The notes under the pieces were generated by a model, which did no database searches, was not told the origin of the DNA, and was given only the letters and a program-made list of their open reading frames with translations. From Bacillus sp. FSL K6-3431 (GTDB lineage Bacteria > Bacillota > Bacilli > Bacillales > Bacillaceae_C), in the NCBI RefSeq assembly GCF_038002605.1, contig NZ_JBBOCT010000001.1, forward strand, positions 930,001 to 994,000: a DNA stretch of 64,000 bases. Direction: 5' to 3'. Position numbers and translations under genes: made by a program. Numbering within the stretch: position 1 is the first letter of the stretch; every line of letters starts with the position of its first letter. Shown piece after piece: positions 44,568 to 53,561 of the stretch.

Positions 44568-45302
44568 TCATTTTCTAATAGCTTCATAAACGAAAGCCTG
44601 GTTCCCATTTGTTGGTTGGCTACCATATTCGAAATCGGCGGACACTACATATCCGAAAAACCGATATTTTCTAAAATTAGTTTAAATTCTTCTACGCCAT
44701 ACCAACGTATGGCAAAACGTTGCAATTCAGTTTTAGCAAGTTTTCCATCACGCCATTTTTCGTACTTTAAATATGAAACTTTATATTGATTAAATAAATC
44801 TGCTTCAACAAGTTTACCCTCCATTGTGATTACATCCCCATTCGGAAAATTGAATGTTGATGTACCGCCAAACTTACTAACCTCAAAATTGGTGTCAGGC
44901 AAGAAAAGGTCAAGTATAAGGCGCCCACCTGGTTCAAGATGATCATAAATTCGCTTCAAAGCTTCAAGTGATTCTTCACGTTAAAAATGAACCAGCTGGT
45001 ATAATAATTGCTTCATATTTATTAGGTAAAGAAAGTTCCTGTAAATTCGATTTATAAAAGTTGGTTTGCACGCCACGTTCTTCACAACGTTGACGGCAAG
45101 AAGCCAACATTTCAGGTGAATAGTCAACTCCATCAACAATAAGACCAGTTTCAAGAAGTGGAATAATTACACGGCCAGAACCGACCATTCCTTCAAGAAT
45201 ACGTCCCTTACAATCTTTAAGCTTATCTTGGTAATATTCTATGTCACCGCCCAATGATTGACCAATCTTTTTGCTAAGGTCATAAACCTCGGTACAAAGT
45301 GT
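44568..45302 (-). pseudogene. Class I SAM-dependent methyltransferase, broken
   Basis: Readable blocks are VYDLSKKIGQSLGGDIEYYQ, RILEGMVGSGRVIIPLLETG (the SAM-binding motif I, EGxxGSGR), VDGVDYSPEMLASC, IIIPAGSF, then after a frameshift REESLEALKRIYDHLEPGGR. After another frameshift near 44650 come SADFEYGSQPTNGNQAFVYE and AIRK. The 5' end is missing: similarity stops at about 45300, right where a copy of the 20-bp repeat begins. Confidence 0.85.
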
Positions 45303-45305
45303 AAA

Positions 45306-45332
45306 AAGACAATAAAGTTATTTAATTTTAAA
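45306..45332 (+). repeat. Single copy of the 20-bp repeat family
   Basis: CAATAAAGTTATTTAATTTT, one base different in its core from the 37411 unit. It abuts the truncated start of the methyltransferase pseudogene. 45333-45522 has no gene. Confidence 0.7.
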
Positions 45333-45522
45333 ACCTAAAACAAGCATAACCCTGCAGAAATTAAACTTAATAAGTGTTTATCACAAACGAAATTAATCAT
45401 GTTATTACCTACCTTATTTCCCCTTTCAGTTGAGATACAGCAATATGTTTAATTTCACAGTTGTCTGAACTAATAAAATCAATACCAATACATCCAACAG
45501 TTATTTCGTTAAGCTCAAGTCA

Positions 45523-45756
45523 TTGAATAGCTCCTTCTTGACGCCGCTCCTTTGGGGCTTTGTGAGTGTCGTGCAAATACTTTTTGTCGTTCTTTGGCTC
45601 AACTTTCATAAGCTTGGACCGATGGAAGCAGTACGCTGGTTTATGAGCGGCTCGTTATACCAACAAACTCAAAGTAACCTTCGGAATTTCAAAATTGCTG
45701 CGGCAGTTGTTTGTAAAAAGAAAACTAGTTACTCAGTAATCACTAGCGATGGATAA
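45523..45756 (+). pseudogene. Possible C-terminal fragment of a DUF418-type membrane protein
   Basis: A 77-codon frame with a hydrophobic stretch (LTPLLWGFVSVVQILFVVLW) and FHKLGPMEAVRWFMSG. GP(L/M)Ex(L/V)WR after the last helix is the typical end of DUF418/YeiB proteins; here it reads EAVRW. No ribosome site precedes it. It may be a relic or chance. Confidence 0.3.
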
Positions 45757-45891
45757 ACAGAAAGCTCTGAAATTTATATACTCCTACTTTAAAGAAATAT
45801 AATTAAAAAAGAGTAATAGTCTTTAAGGGATAATTTTGAACTTTGCTTCTTCAATTGATAAAGGGTGGAGTAATTTAACAAGCCAAATGCC

Positions 45892-45968
45892 TTAACGTAC
45901 AGGTATTTGACTTTTTTGCGTTGGAATTCACTTAGCGTACGAATTTCCGGAATGTTGGAAGTACCCAA
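45892..45968 (+). repeat. CTTAGCGTA-type dispersed repeat, copy 2
   Basis: CTTAACGTACAGGTATTTG, CTTTTTTG, CTTAGCGTACGAATTTCC and TGTTGGAAGTACCC occur in the order seen at 57340-57417. An 80-codon minus-strand frame through it is repeat sequence rather than a gene. Confidence 0.6.
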
Positions 45969-46013
45969 AGTAAGGATTGCGCTCTTTTCGTATCCTTCTA
46001 AGAGTTCATTATA

Positions 46014-46053
46014 AAAACCAGCTAATATCATGACAAGATATTAGCTGGTTTTC
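46014..46053. terminator. Perfect long hairpin
   Basis: AAAACCAGCTAATATC and its complement are separated by ATGACA, then TTTTCT. A 15-16-bp perfect stem; no gene nearby clearly needs it. Confidence 0.6.
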
Positions 46054-46174
46054 TGGAATAGTCCTTTATTAACATTACCTCGTGAAGCCCCTTAATTGCT
46101 ACGCCCCACAGTGCAACTTGCCAAACCTCGGTGAACTGTGAATGCCGACGGCGAGGGTCACGCTTTTCTGGTCG

Positions 46175-46574
46175 GATCCAAAACCTCCAAATAGTGCTGA
46201 TTGTACATAATGCCTAAGATGTTCCCAAAGGGAACATCCACAGAAGCAGTGATGAATCCCTCACCGCGCTCTGTGGGTGCCTCGTACTCATTCGCACCCC
46301 ATAGACAGCAGTTTCTTGAAAGTTGCTGTTACATCGTCGACGTGTCAGTACACTACAGCACCGGCCGGACCGGTCGCTGAACCATCGGGCGCGTATCGGC
46401 TATCGATCAGGCCCAGCTCGTGCTGGTAGTCGCCGAGGCGAAACTCTGCATATCCTGAACGTTCGAAGTATCGTTCGATGCCCAATAGCTCGGCGTACCG
46501 CCACTTGCCGCTGCTAGATCATCCGTCCAAAAACTGACTGTGGTGAGTCCTCGTAATGTCTGTGTGTCACTCAT
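46175..46574 (-). pseudogene. High-G+C VOC family gene, broken
   Basis: It begins MSDTQTLRGLTTVSFWTDDL after GGAGGAAATCG. After a frameshift it reads YAELLGIERYFERSGYAEFR, LGDYQHELGLIDSRYAPDGS and ATGPAGAVVY-stop-HVDDVTATFKKLLSMG. After another shift come NEYEAPTERGEGFITASVDV and PFGNILGIMYNQHYLEVLD. This is a complete glyoxalase-fold protein with two frameshifts and one stop. Its GC-rich codons contrast with the AT-rich surroundings, so it was imported, probably with the membrane protein gene at 47099-48064. Confidence 0.8.
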
Positions 46575-47098
46575 AATCGATTTCCTCCTTAATGTTGAGT
46601 AGTACGTCCCAAAGCTAAACTAAATAACTTCTTCTGATTAACTTCAATTCACTTACAAAAAAACCCCTTCTCTTATTCAAGAAAAGGGCCCGATCTTTGA
46701 ACAAAAAAACTATTTGTTTTCCTTCCTATTTAACGTAAAATTTGTTATTGCAACTGCCATTACTCACTTATTTTTTGGCACAATTGCTGAATAACACCTC
46801 TAATTGATGGGTTGTTCCACAATCGGGCTTTAATGGAATAATGGTCACAAAAATAATCAAACTTTTTTATACAGAATGCTTCAATTGAATATATTAAAAG
46901 CGTATTTTGATCTTTTTTCAAAGGTTATTAGCATTTATTTGATCGAACATTATTCAAAGCAACATCAAAGTCAAGTTGGACCCTTTTATCCAAAATATTA
47001 TTTCTCCTTTAAAACCATTCTAAAGCCTTTGCATCATTGTAATCATGGTCTAACTATTTTTATGGGTAATTCATCTCCGTGGTTCTGTGTATTCAACT
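46575..47098. other. Spacer with two GGGC..TTGAA repeat copies
   Basis: About 520 bases. Copies of the dispersed repeat lie at 46674-46702 (TTATTCAAGAAAAGGGCCCG) and 46806-46838 (TTCCACAATCGGGC, TTAATGGAATAATGG). An AT-rich plus-strand frame at 46876 has no ribosome site and runs into antisense of the next gene. No gene supported. Confidence 0.5.
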
Positions 47099-48064
47099 TC
47101 AGTTGGACTCATCTCGAAGGGCTCGACGGCGTTCGTGCAGCACCAGCAGGATAATCATCCCCATTATGACACCTAAGACAATGCCGGCCTGTGTGGTCAA
47201 CAACCATGTCAATGGGTACTCTGGGGAGAGTGGCGCATCGAGTCGAACTGAAGATAAGGCGGAATAGAGGTTGTTGGTGAACAACGCTCCCGATGAAATC
47301 CATGCCGCTGCCATAGGGGGTAGAAACCACCTCGACCCACGGCGAGATGCTACCACCAGTATGCCCCACGCACCAGCAAAGGACCACACGCCTGTACTCA
47401 ATGACAGCATGTGCCACCACACATCGCGTTCACTCATGGTTGCCGGGTCGATGCCGAAAGAGCCGCCAACCGCCCAAAACACCTTGATGACACCGAGCAG
47501 AATGCAGCCGGCAGCTACGATCCTAGCCAAGATGATCTGCAGTTGTCGAGTATTGCCCGGCAACTCCTTGTAGTCGGTTGTGCCACTCAGCGCCTCTGGC
47601 CAACGTGCCTTTGTATACCCCGCCAATGCAAGCGGCAGGAAGATGCCGATCCCGAAAAGTGAGATCATGACGAAGATCTGCTCGTATACCCAGAAATGGG
47701 CGGCACCCGCCTCTTGATCCCGGATCATAGCTGCAGGGCCCAGAACCGGTGCAATCAACAGCATGGGAACGAGCAAACCGGTACCAATCCAAATGGGTAG
47801 AGCAACCAACCACGCAGGTAGTCGCTCCCCCCACGGTCTGCAGAACGCCATTGCAAGAAGGATACCAATCGCAGCGAGAACGGCGGTTACTGCATTTATA
47901 ATGCGCCAGTTGGCTTCACCCATTTGCTCGGTTGGAAGGAAGAAACCGAAAGTCCATACGATTTTGATCAGCAGGTAAGGTGTTACTGCTATTGCGGCAC
48001 CATAACCGCAGATTCTACGCAACCCAATCAATCTTGAGGCCTGCCTCTTTACACTAATTTTCAT
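47099..48064 (-). CDS. High-G+C integral membrane protein
   Basis: A 321-residue protein with about eight hydrophobic helices and short loops. It begins MKISVKRQASRLIGLRRICG and ends in a basic tail (HERRRALRDESN). AGAGGAGATG is eight bases before the ATG. Base composition is far above the window average, as in the VOC pseudogene next to it, pointing to a donor outside low-G+C Firmicutes such as an actinobacterium. I do not recognise the family; it has no transporter signature. Confidence 0.7.
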   Translation of the reverse strand: MKISVKRQASRLIGLRRICGYGAAIAVTPYLLIKIVWTFGFFLPTEQMGEANWRIINAVTAVLAAIGILLAMAFCRPWGERLPAWLVALPIWIGTGLLVPMLLIAPVLGPAAMIRDQEAGAAHFWVYEQIFVMISLFGIGIFLPLALAGYTKARWPEALSGTTDYKELPGNTRQLQIILARIVAAGCILLGVIKVFWAVGGSFGIDPATMSERDVWWHMLSLSTGVWSFAGAWGILVVASRRGSRWFLPPMAAAWISSGALFTNNLYSALSSVRLDAPLSPEYPLTWLLTTQAGIVLGVIMGMIILLVLHERRRALRDESN

Positions 48065-48121
48065 CTTCTCATCTCCTCTACAAGTTCTAACTCACTTTGT
48101 TTCATAATTATTTATTCACTA

Positions 48122-48193
48122 CTATCCTAATGCCTTTAACGCTTTTAAACCTTTCTTGTACAACATTAAAGTACTAATATTTCCAAGACTCAT
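48122..48193 (-). CDS. Possible 23-residue leader peptide or small protein
   Basis: ATG preceded by AAGGAAGG at eight bases, then MSLGNISTLMLYKKGLKALK and ALG. It lies 57 bases upstream of the high-G+C membrane protein and on the same strand, but is itself AT-rich. It could be a leader peptide, a relic start of a lost gene, or chance. Confidence 0.35.
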   Translation of the reverse strand: MSLGNISTLMLYKKGLKALKALG

Positions 48194-48252
48194 AGTAGTG
48201 CCTTCCTTACATAACATAGTTACTCTAGATTATTGAATAAAATATCATAACT

Positions 48253-48638
48253 CTAAATTAACTTCGATTTCCCTTTGAGTATCCCTTCCTTAATTCCGTT
48301 TTTATAAACCTCCGCATAAGCAAATTTTAGTTGCTCACGTAATTCTTTATTTTCTTCATCCATTTCTTACTTTTCCGTTTTAAAGATGCTATAATTGCAT
48401 CTTTATTATTCTCATCCATCTCACGTTTTACCTGTTTTAGAGTTGGAACTTGAGCTTGTTGCTCTCTTAACGATTCGATTCGTTTTCGTATTTCTGGATT
48501 GTTATATAAAGTTGCTTTGCTAATTCCAGCTTCTTCTGCAACACTATTAAAATTAATGTTACCATTGGCTCGCATGAGCCTTTGAATCGCATTATCAACT
48601 TTTTTATGAGTGTTTACTTTTCTTACGAATTTCTTCAT
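48253..48638 (-). pseudogene. tnpC: Tn554-type TnpC (DUF6262), frameshifted
   Basis: The N-terminal part VDNAIQRLMRANGNINFNSV and AEEAGISKATLYNN is the conserved TnpC helix-turn-helix. PTLKQVKREMDENNKDAIIA follows. A frameshift near 48370 changes the frame, after which DEENKELREQLKFAYAEVYK continues the coiled-coil end. TnpC is an accessory factor of Tn554-family transposition. It overlaps the recombinase fragment upstream, as in intact elements. Confidence 0.8.
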
Positions 48639-49023
48639 CAGAAGGATGAAGATACATATTCATTGTTATCTGAATTCGTGAATGTCCTAAACGTACTTGA
48701 ACCTGTGTAATGTCTTTAGTTTGACGGTAATACTTTGTGGTATGTGTATGGCGAAGTAGGTGAGGCTGGACATCAATCTCTGTTTTATCTTTTAATCGCT
48801 TAAACAGCGCACTCACATCTTGATAGTTCATTGGTTGTCCTATATTTTCACCACGCAACTTGACAAATACAAAATTCGTATCAATCTCCAACTCATCAAT
48901 TAACTCATAGAGATAATCATATAAATCCATTAGTTCGTAAGAAATATGTAATTCCCGTTCCCCGGTTTTTAACTTTGCACCATTCGGTAATTCTCCTCGA
49001 TCTTTTAAACAAATGCGGTGTCC
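48604..49023 (-). pseudogene. C-terminal half of a Tn554-like tyrosine recombinase
   Basis: From about 49023 the frame reads GHRICLKDRGELPNGAKLKT, then VKLRGENIGQPMNYQDVSAL. The catalytic core HLLRHTHTTKYYRQ follows (R and H of the R-H-R-Y set), then VRLGHSRIQITMNMYLHPSD with the final His and Tyr. The N-terminal half and the first catalytic Arg are gone, cut at the junction with the IS110 remnant. A start codon within (48930) is only the first Met in the fragment. Confidence 0.85.
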
Positions 49024-49026
49024 GTC

Positions 49027-49645
49027 TTATGATCGAAGATAAAATCCTCTATAAATAAAGACATAACCTCTCCGATCCTCTTCTGAAGTAGGAAATGCTT
49101 GTAATGTTTTTATCGAATCATTCGAATGTAAGTCTCCAAAAACCTTACTATATTCAGGGAAAACTTGTTCCAAAACTGCCTGGAATTGTAGTTTGGTTTG
49201 TACAAACATACCTGTAATATTATCGTGCTGTCTCGTAAGATGACGTAAGTCCATAAGTTGGATACCACGCTTTTTATAGGTCTTTAAATCCTCTTTATAA
49301 TACAGCTCGCAGAGGTGATTGGCATCAATGATATCTGTTTTTACCCATCGCAAACTAGAACTTTTTGCTTTATAAGAGATGAGTGGATTTACGATAATAA
49401 TTAAATAGTCTTTGTCCTCAAAATATTGAACAACAGGTGTGTGATAATGACACGTTGATTCCATTACAAGAGGGGGACGTTCTCCTAAAATATCTTCTAT
49501 CTCTTTAATAAATTCTAATAAACTAGCTAACCCATCAAGATCATGTTTTACTTTGAAAATTTTTCTTGTAGGGCTTCTTTCTTTCCAAGTATGCTTGAAT
49601 CTGACTTTCTCCTTTTGTCATATCCAGACCAATGACTTGATTCAT
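49027..49645 (-). pseudogene. IS110-family transposase, truncated and frameshifted
   Basis: It begins MNQVIGLDMTKGESQIQAYL after TTTGGAGGAGG; the first catalytic Asp of the DEDD nuclease is in GLDMTKG. A frameshift falls near 49545. The second block reads ESTCHYHTPVVQYFEDKDY (catalytic Glu in MEST), LRWVKTDIIDANHLC (two Asp) and RQHDNITGMFVQTK. It stops after PTSEEDRRGYVF, so the C-terminal half with the serine motif is missing and recombinase sequence follows. Inactive. Confidence 0.85.
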
Positions 49646-49840
49646 TATAAATCTCCTCCTCCAAATATAATTACCGGTACCTCTAATCCATCTTGCAGTG
49701 TCATAGCTTCGCTTGTATACGAGATCATTGTCCCAACCAGCCTCAAACAATGTTTCTACAAGCAGGGGGCGCACTGTTTTGCGGACGGGGTATTAGCCCA
49801 ACGGGCGCTTACGTTCTACCCCGGCTACCCCTATCATATA
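49646..49840 (-). ncRNA. Candidate IS110 left-end noncoding (bridge/seek RNA) region
   Basis: About 190 bases upstream of the IS110 transposase start contain no ORF but are more G+C-rich and structured than the surroundings, with complementary pieces such as GCGCCCGTTGGGC and GGGTAGCCGGGGTA on the minus strand. In IS110-group elements the long left-end noncoding stretch encodes the RNA that guides target and donor choice. Its identity here is inferred from position and composition only; the boundary at 49840 is approximate. Confidence 0.4.
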
Positions 49841-50040
49841 TCGATATAAAAAATGCTCAACCAGAAATGATAAAACATTCTATATACCACTTACAAAATC
49901 ATCCCTTTATTACATAAAAAAGCCCCATTTATAACCGCTATTTTATTTTCGTCAAAGATTTATCACAAACTTTGATATAACATATGCTATGGTAATATAA
50001 GAATAGAGCCTAGATCTTATAATAAAGGGGTGATTGATGT

Positions 50041-50154
50041 ATGGGCATTACATTTATTGCGTCGATGCTGTCTGGTGTGATGTTTTTATTATTTACTGTG
50101 GCTATTGTCGCTTTTCTCATACATAATAAAAACCAGAAAAAAAACGAAAAGTAA
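50041..50154 (+). CDS. Small single-span membrane protein
   Basis: A 37-residue protein: MGITFIASMLSGVMFLLFTV and a basic tail HNKNQKKNEK. One helix, about 4-28. AAAGGGGTGAT lies eight bases before the ATG and a strong terminator follows. A -10-like TATAAT occurs at 50020-50025. No family known to me. Confidence 0.6.
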   Translation: MGITFIASMLSGVMFLLFTVAIVAFLIHNKNQKKNEK

Positions 50155-50199
50155 AAAAGGGCTTCTGCCTGCTTACTATTAGCAGATAGAGCCCTTTTT
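50153..50199 (+). terminator. Terminator between converging small membrane genes
   Basis: AAAAAGGGCT and AGCCCTTTTTT form the stem, with an inner CTGC/GCAG pair. It can serve both strands. Confidence 0.85.
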
Positions 50200-50204
50200 T
50201 ATTA

Positions 50205-50390
50205 TTAAAATGTTCTTTTCCACTTGCGCTTAAACAAGATGTTCATAGCAGCGGAAGCTATTGTAATTAAGGCTAACACGATACCGATAAGTGGATAACC
50301 GAGACGGAATCCAAAATAAGTGAAAACCGCTAAGCTAATGGAAATAAACCATGTAAATATTAGTGTTGCGATAAAATATGTTTTTTCCAA
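50205..50390 (-). CDS. Small two-span membrane protein
   Basis: A 61-residue protein with helices at about 5-27 and 32-52 and a basic C-terminus (FKRKWKRTF). It lies just past sbcC on the same strand, 36 bases away. GGGGAAATG lies upstream of the ATG. No family recognised. Confidence 0.55.
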   Translation of the reverse strand: MEKTYFIATLIFTWFISISLAVFTYFGFRLGYPLIGIVLALITIASAAMNILFKRKWKRTF

Positions 50391-50426
50391 TCATTTCCCC
50401 GCCTTCACTTAAACCATTCAAGTCTG

Positions 50427-53400
50427 TTAACTTGTAAAATGAAATGCCGTTTTACTACCATACTGATTAGCCGTTACTTCTAATCTAGCTTCAATTCTTT
50501 CCTTTAATTCTGGGACATGAGAAATAATCCCAACAAGTCGGCCACTGCTTTGAATGTCCATTAAAGCCTCAATCGCATGGTCTAAAGATTCAGGATCTAA
50601 TGTACCGAACCCTTCATCAATAAACATGGTTTCTAGTGATACTCCTCCAGCATGTTGTTGCACTATATCCGCCAAACCTAAAGCTAATGAAAGCGCCGCT
50701 TTAAAACTCTCTCCTCCAGAAAGTGTTTTGACATGTCGATCCTGTCCAGTATATTGATCGAAAATAAGTAGCTCAAGTCCACTTTGTACATTTCCTTTTG
50801 AGCGATCGGTTTTTCTTAATAGTTGATAGCGTCCACTTGTCATTTTTGTCAATCTTGCATTCGCTGCCTCTAAAATACCATCTAAAAATGACGCAAGTAC
50901 AAATCTTTCAAATGTCAGTCTATATGTATTTTGACCGCGGGTGATATCAGATAAATGACCAACTAAATGATACTCCTCTTCTAAAATCTTCATTTTTTCA
51001 TTAATATTGTTAACCATTTCATTAATTTCTTCATTTCTTTTCATTTGAAGCATTAAATTGGCATGTTGATCACTTAGTGAAGTTAAGCTATGCTCCGCAT
51101 CTTCTAATGAACTTTTTAAAATAGTAAGATCTGGCTTATCTATACCTTGCAATCTGGTTTCATAATCCTCTAGCATATCAGAAATAGAACGATATTCTTC
51201 TCGATACGCACGAATCTCATCTTCTGATTTCTTTATCTCCTCTGCTCCCAATTTTGCTGCATGATAAACCTTATATGATTCAAACGCTTCATTTTCCAGT
51301 TGGATTAAAAATTGTTCGCGTTCCATATCAAGTGCTTTTTCTTTTTCGTTCATATGGGCCTCAATATTGCTAATCGTACCTGACAAACGCGCTAGATTTT
51401 CACTAATGTTTGTATATTCTATTCTAGCTGTTTCTAAAGCCCTTAATAGTTCTTGTTTTTCTTTTTCTAATTTTGCAACCTCTATATCAAATTGTTCCTT
51501 CAATCTGATATTTTCAGGGATTTTACGACTAAGTGCGGTCACGATCGTTGCCGCTTCTACAAATTGAATAGATAGCCGCTTTTCGTAATCGATCATCTCG
51601 TTAAGTTGATTATTTTGACGTTCCCACTCTTTTTCGTTTTTTGACATTTGAGTATGTAATCCAGGAATTTTTTGCACCTTTTCATTAGCAGTTAATAAAT
51701 ACTGGGTCATTTCCTTGTATCTTCGTTCATAATCTTGAAAGAACATGTCAATCTTTTCAAGCGAAAATTCCGGTTCTAGTTGTATTAATTCGTTGATAAG
51801 ATGCTGAGCGTTCTCCTTATGAACTTCTGCTTCCGTTTTCAATTGCATCCACGAGCGTTCAACCTGTAATAATTCCTGATCACTTTTGGATACTGCAAGT
51901 TTAGCAGCTTTCACATCTTCTGCAGTCTGATCGCTCTCTGAAACAGTAGCAAGTTTTGGATGATCTATAGAGCCGCATACAGGACAGACTTCTCCGTTTT
52001 CAAGATGCTGCGCTAAATGTCCCGCTTGTCCCTTTAACCAGCTATCTTCTATTTTTTCCAAAGTGACCCGGGCATCCTCATTCATTACTTTTGCTTTTTC
52101 AAACATATCCGTTTTTATTTGGAAATCGGTACGGATATTGTTTTCCTTTTTCACAGCTGCTGATAATGAATTTAATTGTTTTCTTACAGTCTCTATTTTA
52201 TTTAATGTATTTTCTTTTTGAAATGCTTCTATTTGTGTTTGCTCAAACTCTTTTAATTGAGCTTTCTGTTGCTCTATTTTTGTTTTCAAATTGGCAACAT
52301 TATTTCTCACTTGGTTAATATCTTGTTCATAGCGATCTTTTTTCAATTGGATTTGTTCAAGCTCAGATTGTTTCGAAGAGAATGAATAGACATCTTCACG
52401 CATATTTACTAGTTTGGAAATATGACTATCTAATTTTTCCCTTACTGCTTGTTTTTCTTCTTCTTGCCGTAGACGTGTTTTGGCTGTCGCCAACATTTTC
52501 TGTTCATCTTTCATTTTTTTCCTATCGATATCTAATCTAGATTTATAACTATCCAACTCTTTCTTTAAACGTTGGCAGAGCTGTTCTTGGTGTTGTAATT
52601 TGGCCGCCTTATGGGCTAGTTCAACAGAAACCTTCGTATTCTCTACCTCTTGCTCTCTAGCTTTTAAATCTTTATGTTTTTGTAATAATTGATCACGAAT
52701 AGACATTTGCTTTAGTATATCTTCTGCTGCATCCGCTTTACGCTTTGCATCATCACGAACGATTTTCTGTCGGTTTATATTTCCTAAGATGCCATTTACA
52801 TCTGTTTGTAACGCGGTTTGGACTTCATTCAAAAGAGATAAAACAGACGTTATATTCAATATCTCTTCACCTATTTCTGTTTCTAAATTCGTATTGCCAT
52901 GGCTAGAAATCCCTTTAAGCAACCGTGTTCGTTCTATCAAGCTTGCGTCCACTTCTTTTTTCAACAAACTGGACTTTTCCTTCAGTTTTTCTTCTATCTG
53001 TTTATATAATTCCGTGCGAAATAGCCTCTGAAGAATTACTTCTTTTTCCTTACTATCAGATGTGAGTAGTTTTTGAAAATCCCCCTGTGGAATCATTAAT
53101 ATTTGTCTGAATTGATTTGAATCGAGCTGAATGATTTCTTTGATTTTCTCATCCGTATCTCTTATGTTTGCTGCAATTAGCTTGCGATTACCTTGTTCAT
53201 CAAGCATATATAGCTCTGCTTTCGCATTTATCGTCGTATAGCCTTCTCCACGCGCTTTCTTTTTTTCTTGTTGTGGTGACCTAGATATATAGTAAATTTG
53301 ATTGCGAAGAGAAAACTCTAATGAGACTTCCGTTAATAAATCATCAACCGCAAACTGGCTACGTAAATCTGCTCCCATTCTCCCTTCACCGCTAGCACGT

Positions 53401-53561
53401 CCATATATAGCAAAACTAATCCCGTCAAAAATCGTAGTTTTTCCTGACCCCGTTTTTCCAGAAATGACGAACATTGTTCTATTACCAAGTTGGGAAAAAT
53501 CGATTATTTCTACGTCCGCATATGGTCCGAAAGCTTGCATGGTTAATTTTATCGGCTTCAT
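50427..53561 (-). CDS. sbcC: Exonuclease SbcCD subunit C (SMC-like ATPase)
   Basis: A 1044-residue Rad50-like protein. The N-terminal Walker A is SGKTGSGKTTIFDGI near 34-48. Two long coiled coils flank the zinc hook CPVC at about 526-529. The C-terminal ATPase half has the signature LSGGESFKAALSLALGLAD and Walker B MFIDEGFGTLD. With SbcD it opens hairpins and removes DNA-end-bound proteins. The start overlaps the sbcD stop by four bases (ATGA), so the pair is translationally coupled. Confidence 0.95.
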   Translation of the reverse strand: MKPIKLTMQAFGPYADVEIIDFSQLGNRTMFVISGKTGSGKTTIFDGISFAIYGRASGEGRMGADLRSQFAVDDLLTEVSLEFSLRNQIYYISRSPQQEKKKARGEGYTTINAKAELYMLDEQGNRKLIAANIRDTDEKIKEIIQLDSNQFRQILMIPQGDFQKLLTSDSKEKEVILQRLFRTELYKQIEEKLKEKSSLLKKEVDASLIERTRLLKGISSHGNTNLETEIGEEILNITSVLSLLNEVQTALQTDVNGILGNINRQKIVRDDAKRKADAAEDILKQMSIRDQLLQKHKDLKAREQEVENTKVSVELAHKAAKLQHQEQLCQRLKKELDSYKSRLDIDRKKMKDEQKMLATAKTRLRQEEEKQAVREKLDSHISKLVNMREDVYSFSSKQSELEQIQLKKDRYEQDINQVRNNVANLKTKIEQQKAQLKEFEQTQIEAFQKENTLNKIETVRKQLNSLSAAVKKENNIRTDFQIKTDMFEKAKVMNEDARVTLEKIEDSWLKGQAGHLAQHLENGEVCPVCGSIDHPKLATVSESDQTAEDVKAAKLAVSKSDQELLQVERSWMQLKTEAEVHKENAQHLINELIQLEPEFSLEKIDMFFQDYERRYKEMTQYLLTANEKVQKIPGLHTQMSKNEKEWERQNNQLNEMIDYEKRLSIQFVEAATIVTALSRKIPENIRLKEQFDIEVAKLEKEKQELLRALETARIEYTNISENLARLSGTISNIEAHMNEKEKALDMEREQFLIQLENEAFESYKVYHAAKLGAEEIKKSEDEIRAYREEYRSISDMLEDYETRLQGIDKPDLTILKSSLEDAEHSLTSLSDQHANLMLQMKRNEEINEMVNNINEKMKILEEEYHLVGHLSDITRGQNTYRLTFERFVLASFLDGILEAANARLTKMTSGRYQLLRKTDRSKGNVQSGLELLIFDQYTGQDRHVKTLSGGESFKAALSLALGLADIVQQHAGGVSLETMFIDEGFGTLDPESLDHAIEALMDIQSSGRLVGIISHVPELKERIEARLEVTANQYGSKTAFHFTS

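Noticed and set aside
45789..46031. Minus-strand ORF of 80 codons
   Set aside because: It runs through a copy of the CTTAGCGTA repeat and starts inside a perfect hairpin, so it is a repeat-derived frame.
46876..47154. Plus-strand ORF of 92 codons
   Set aside because: No ribosome site, the second part is antisense to the membrane protein gene, and the amino-acid pattern is not protein-like.
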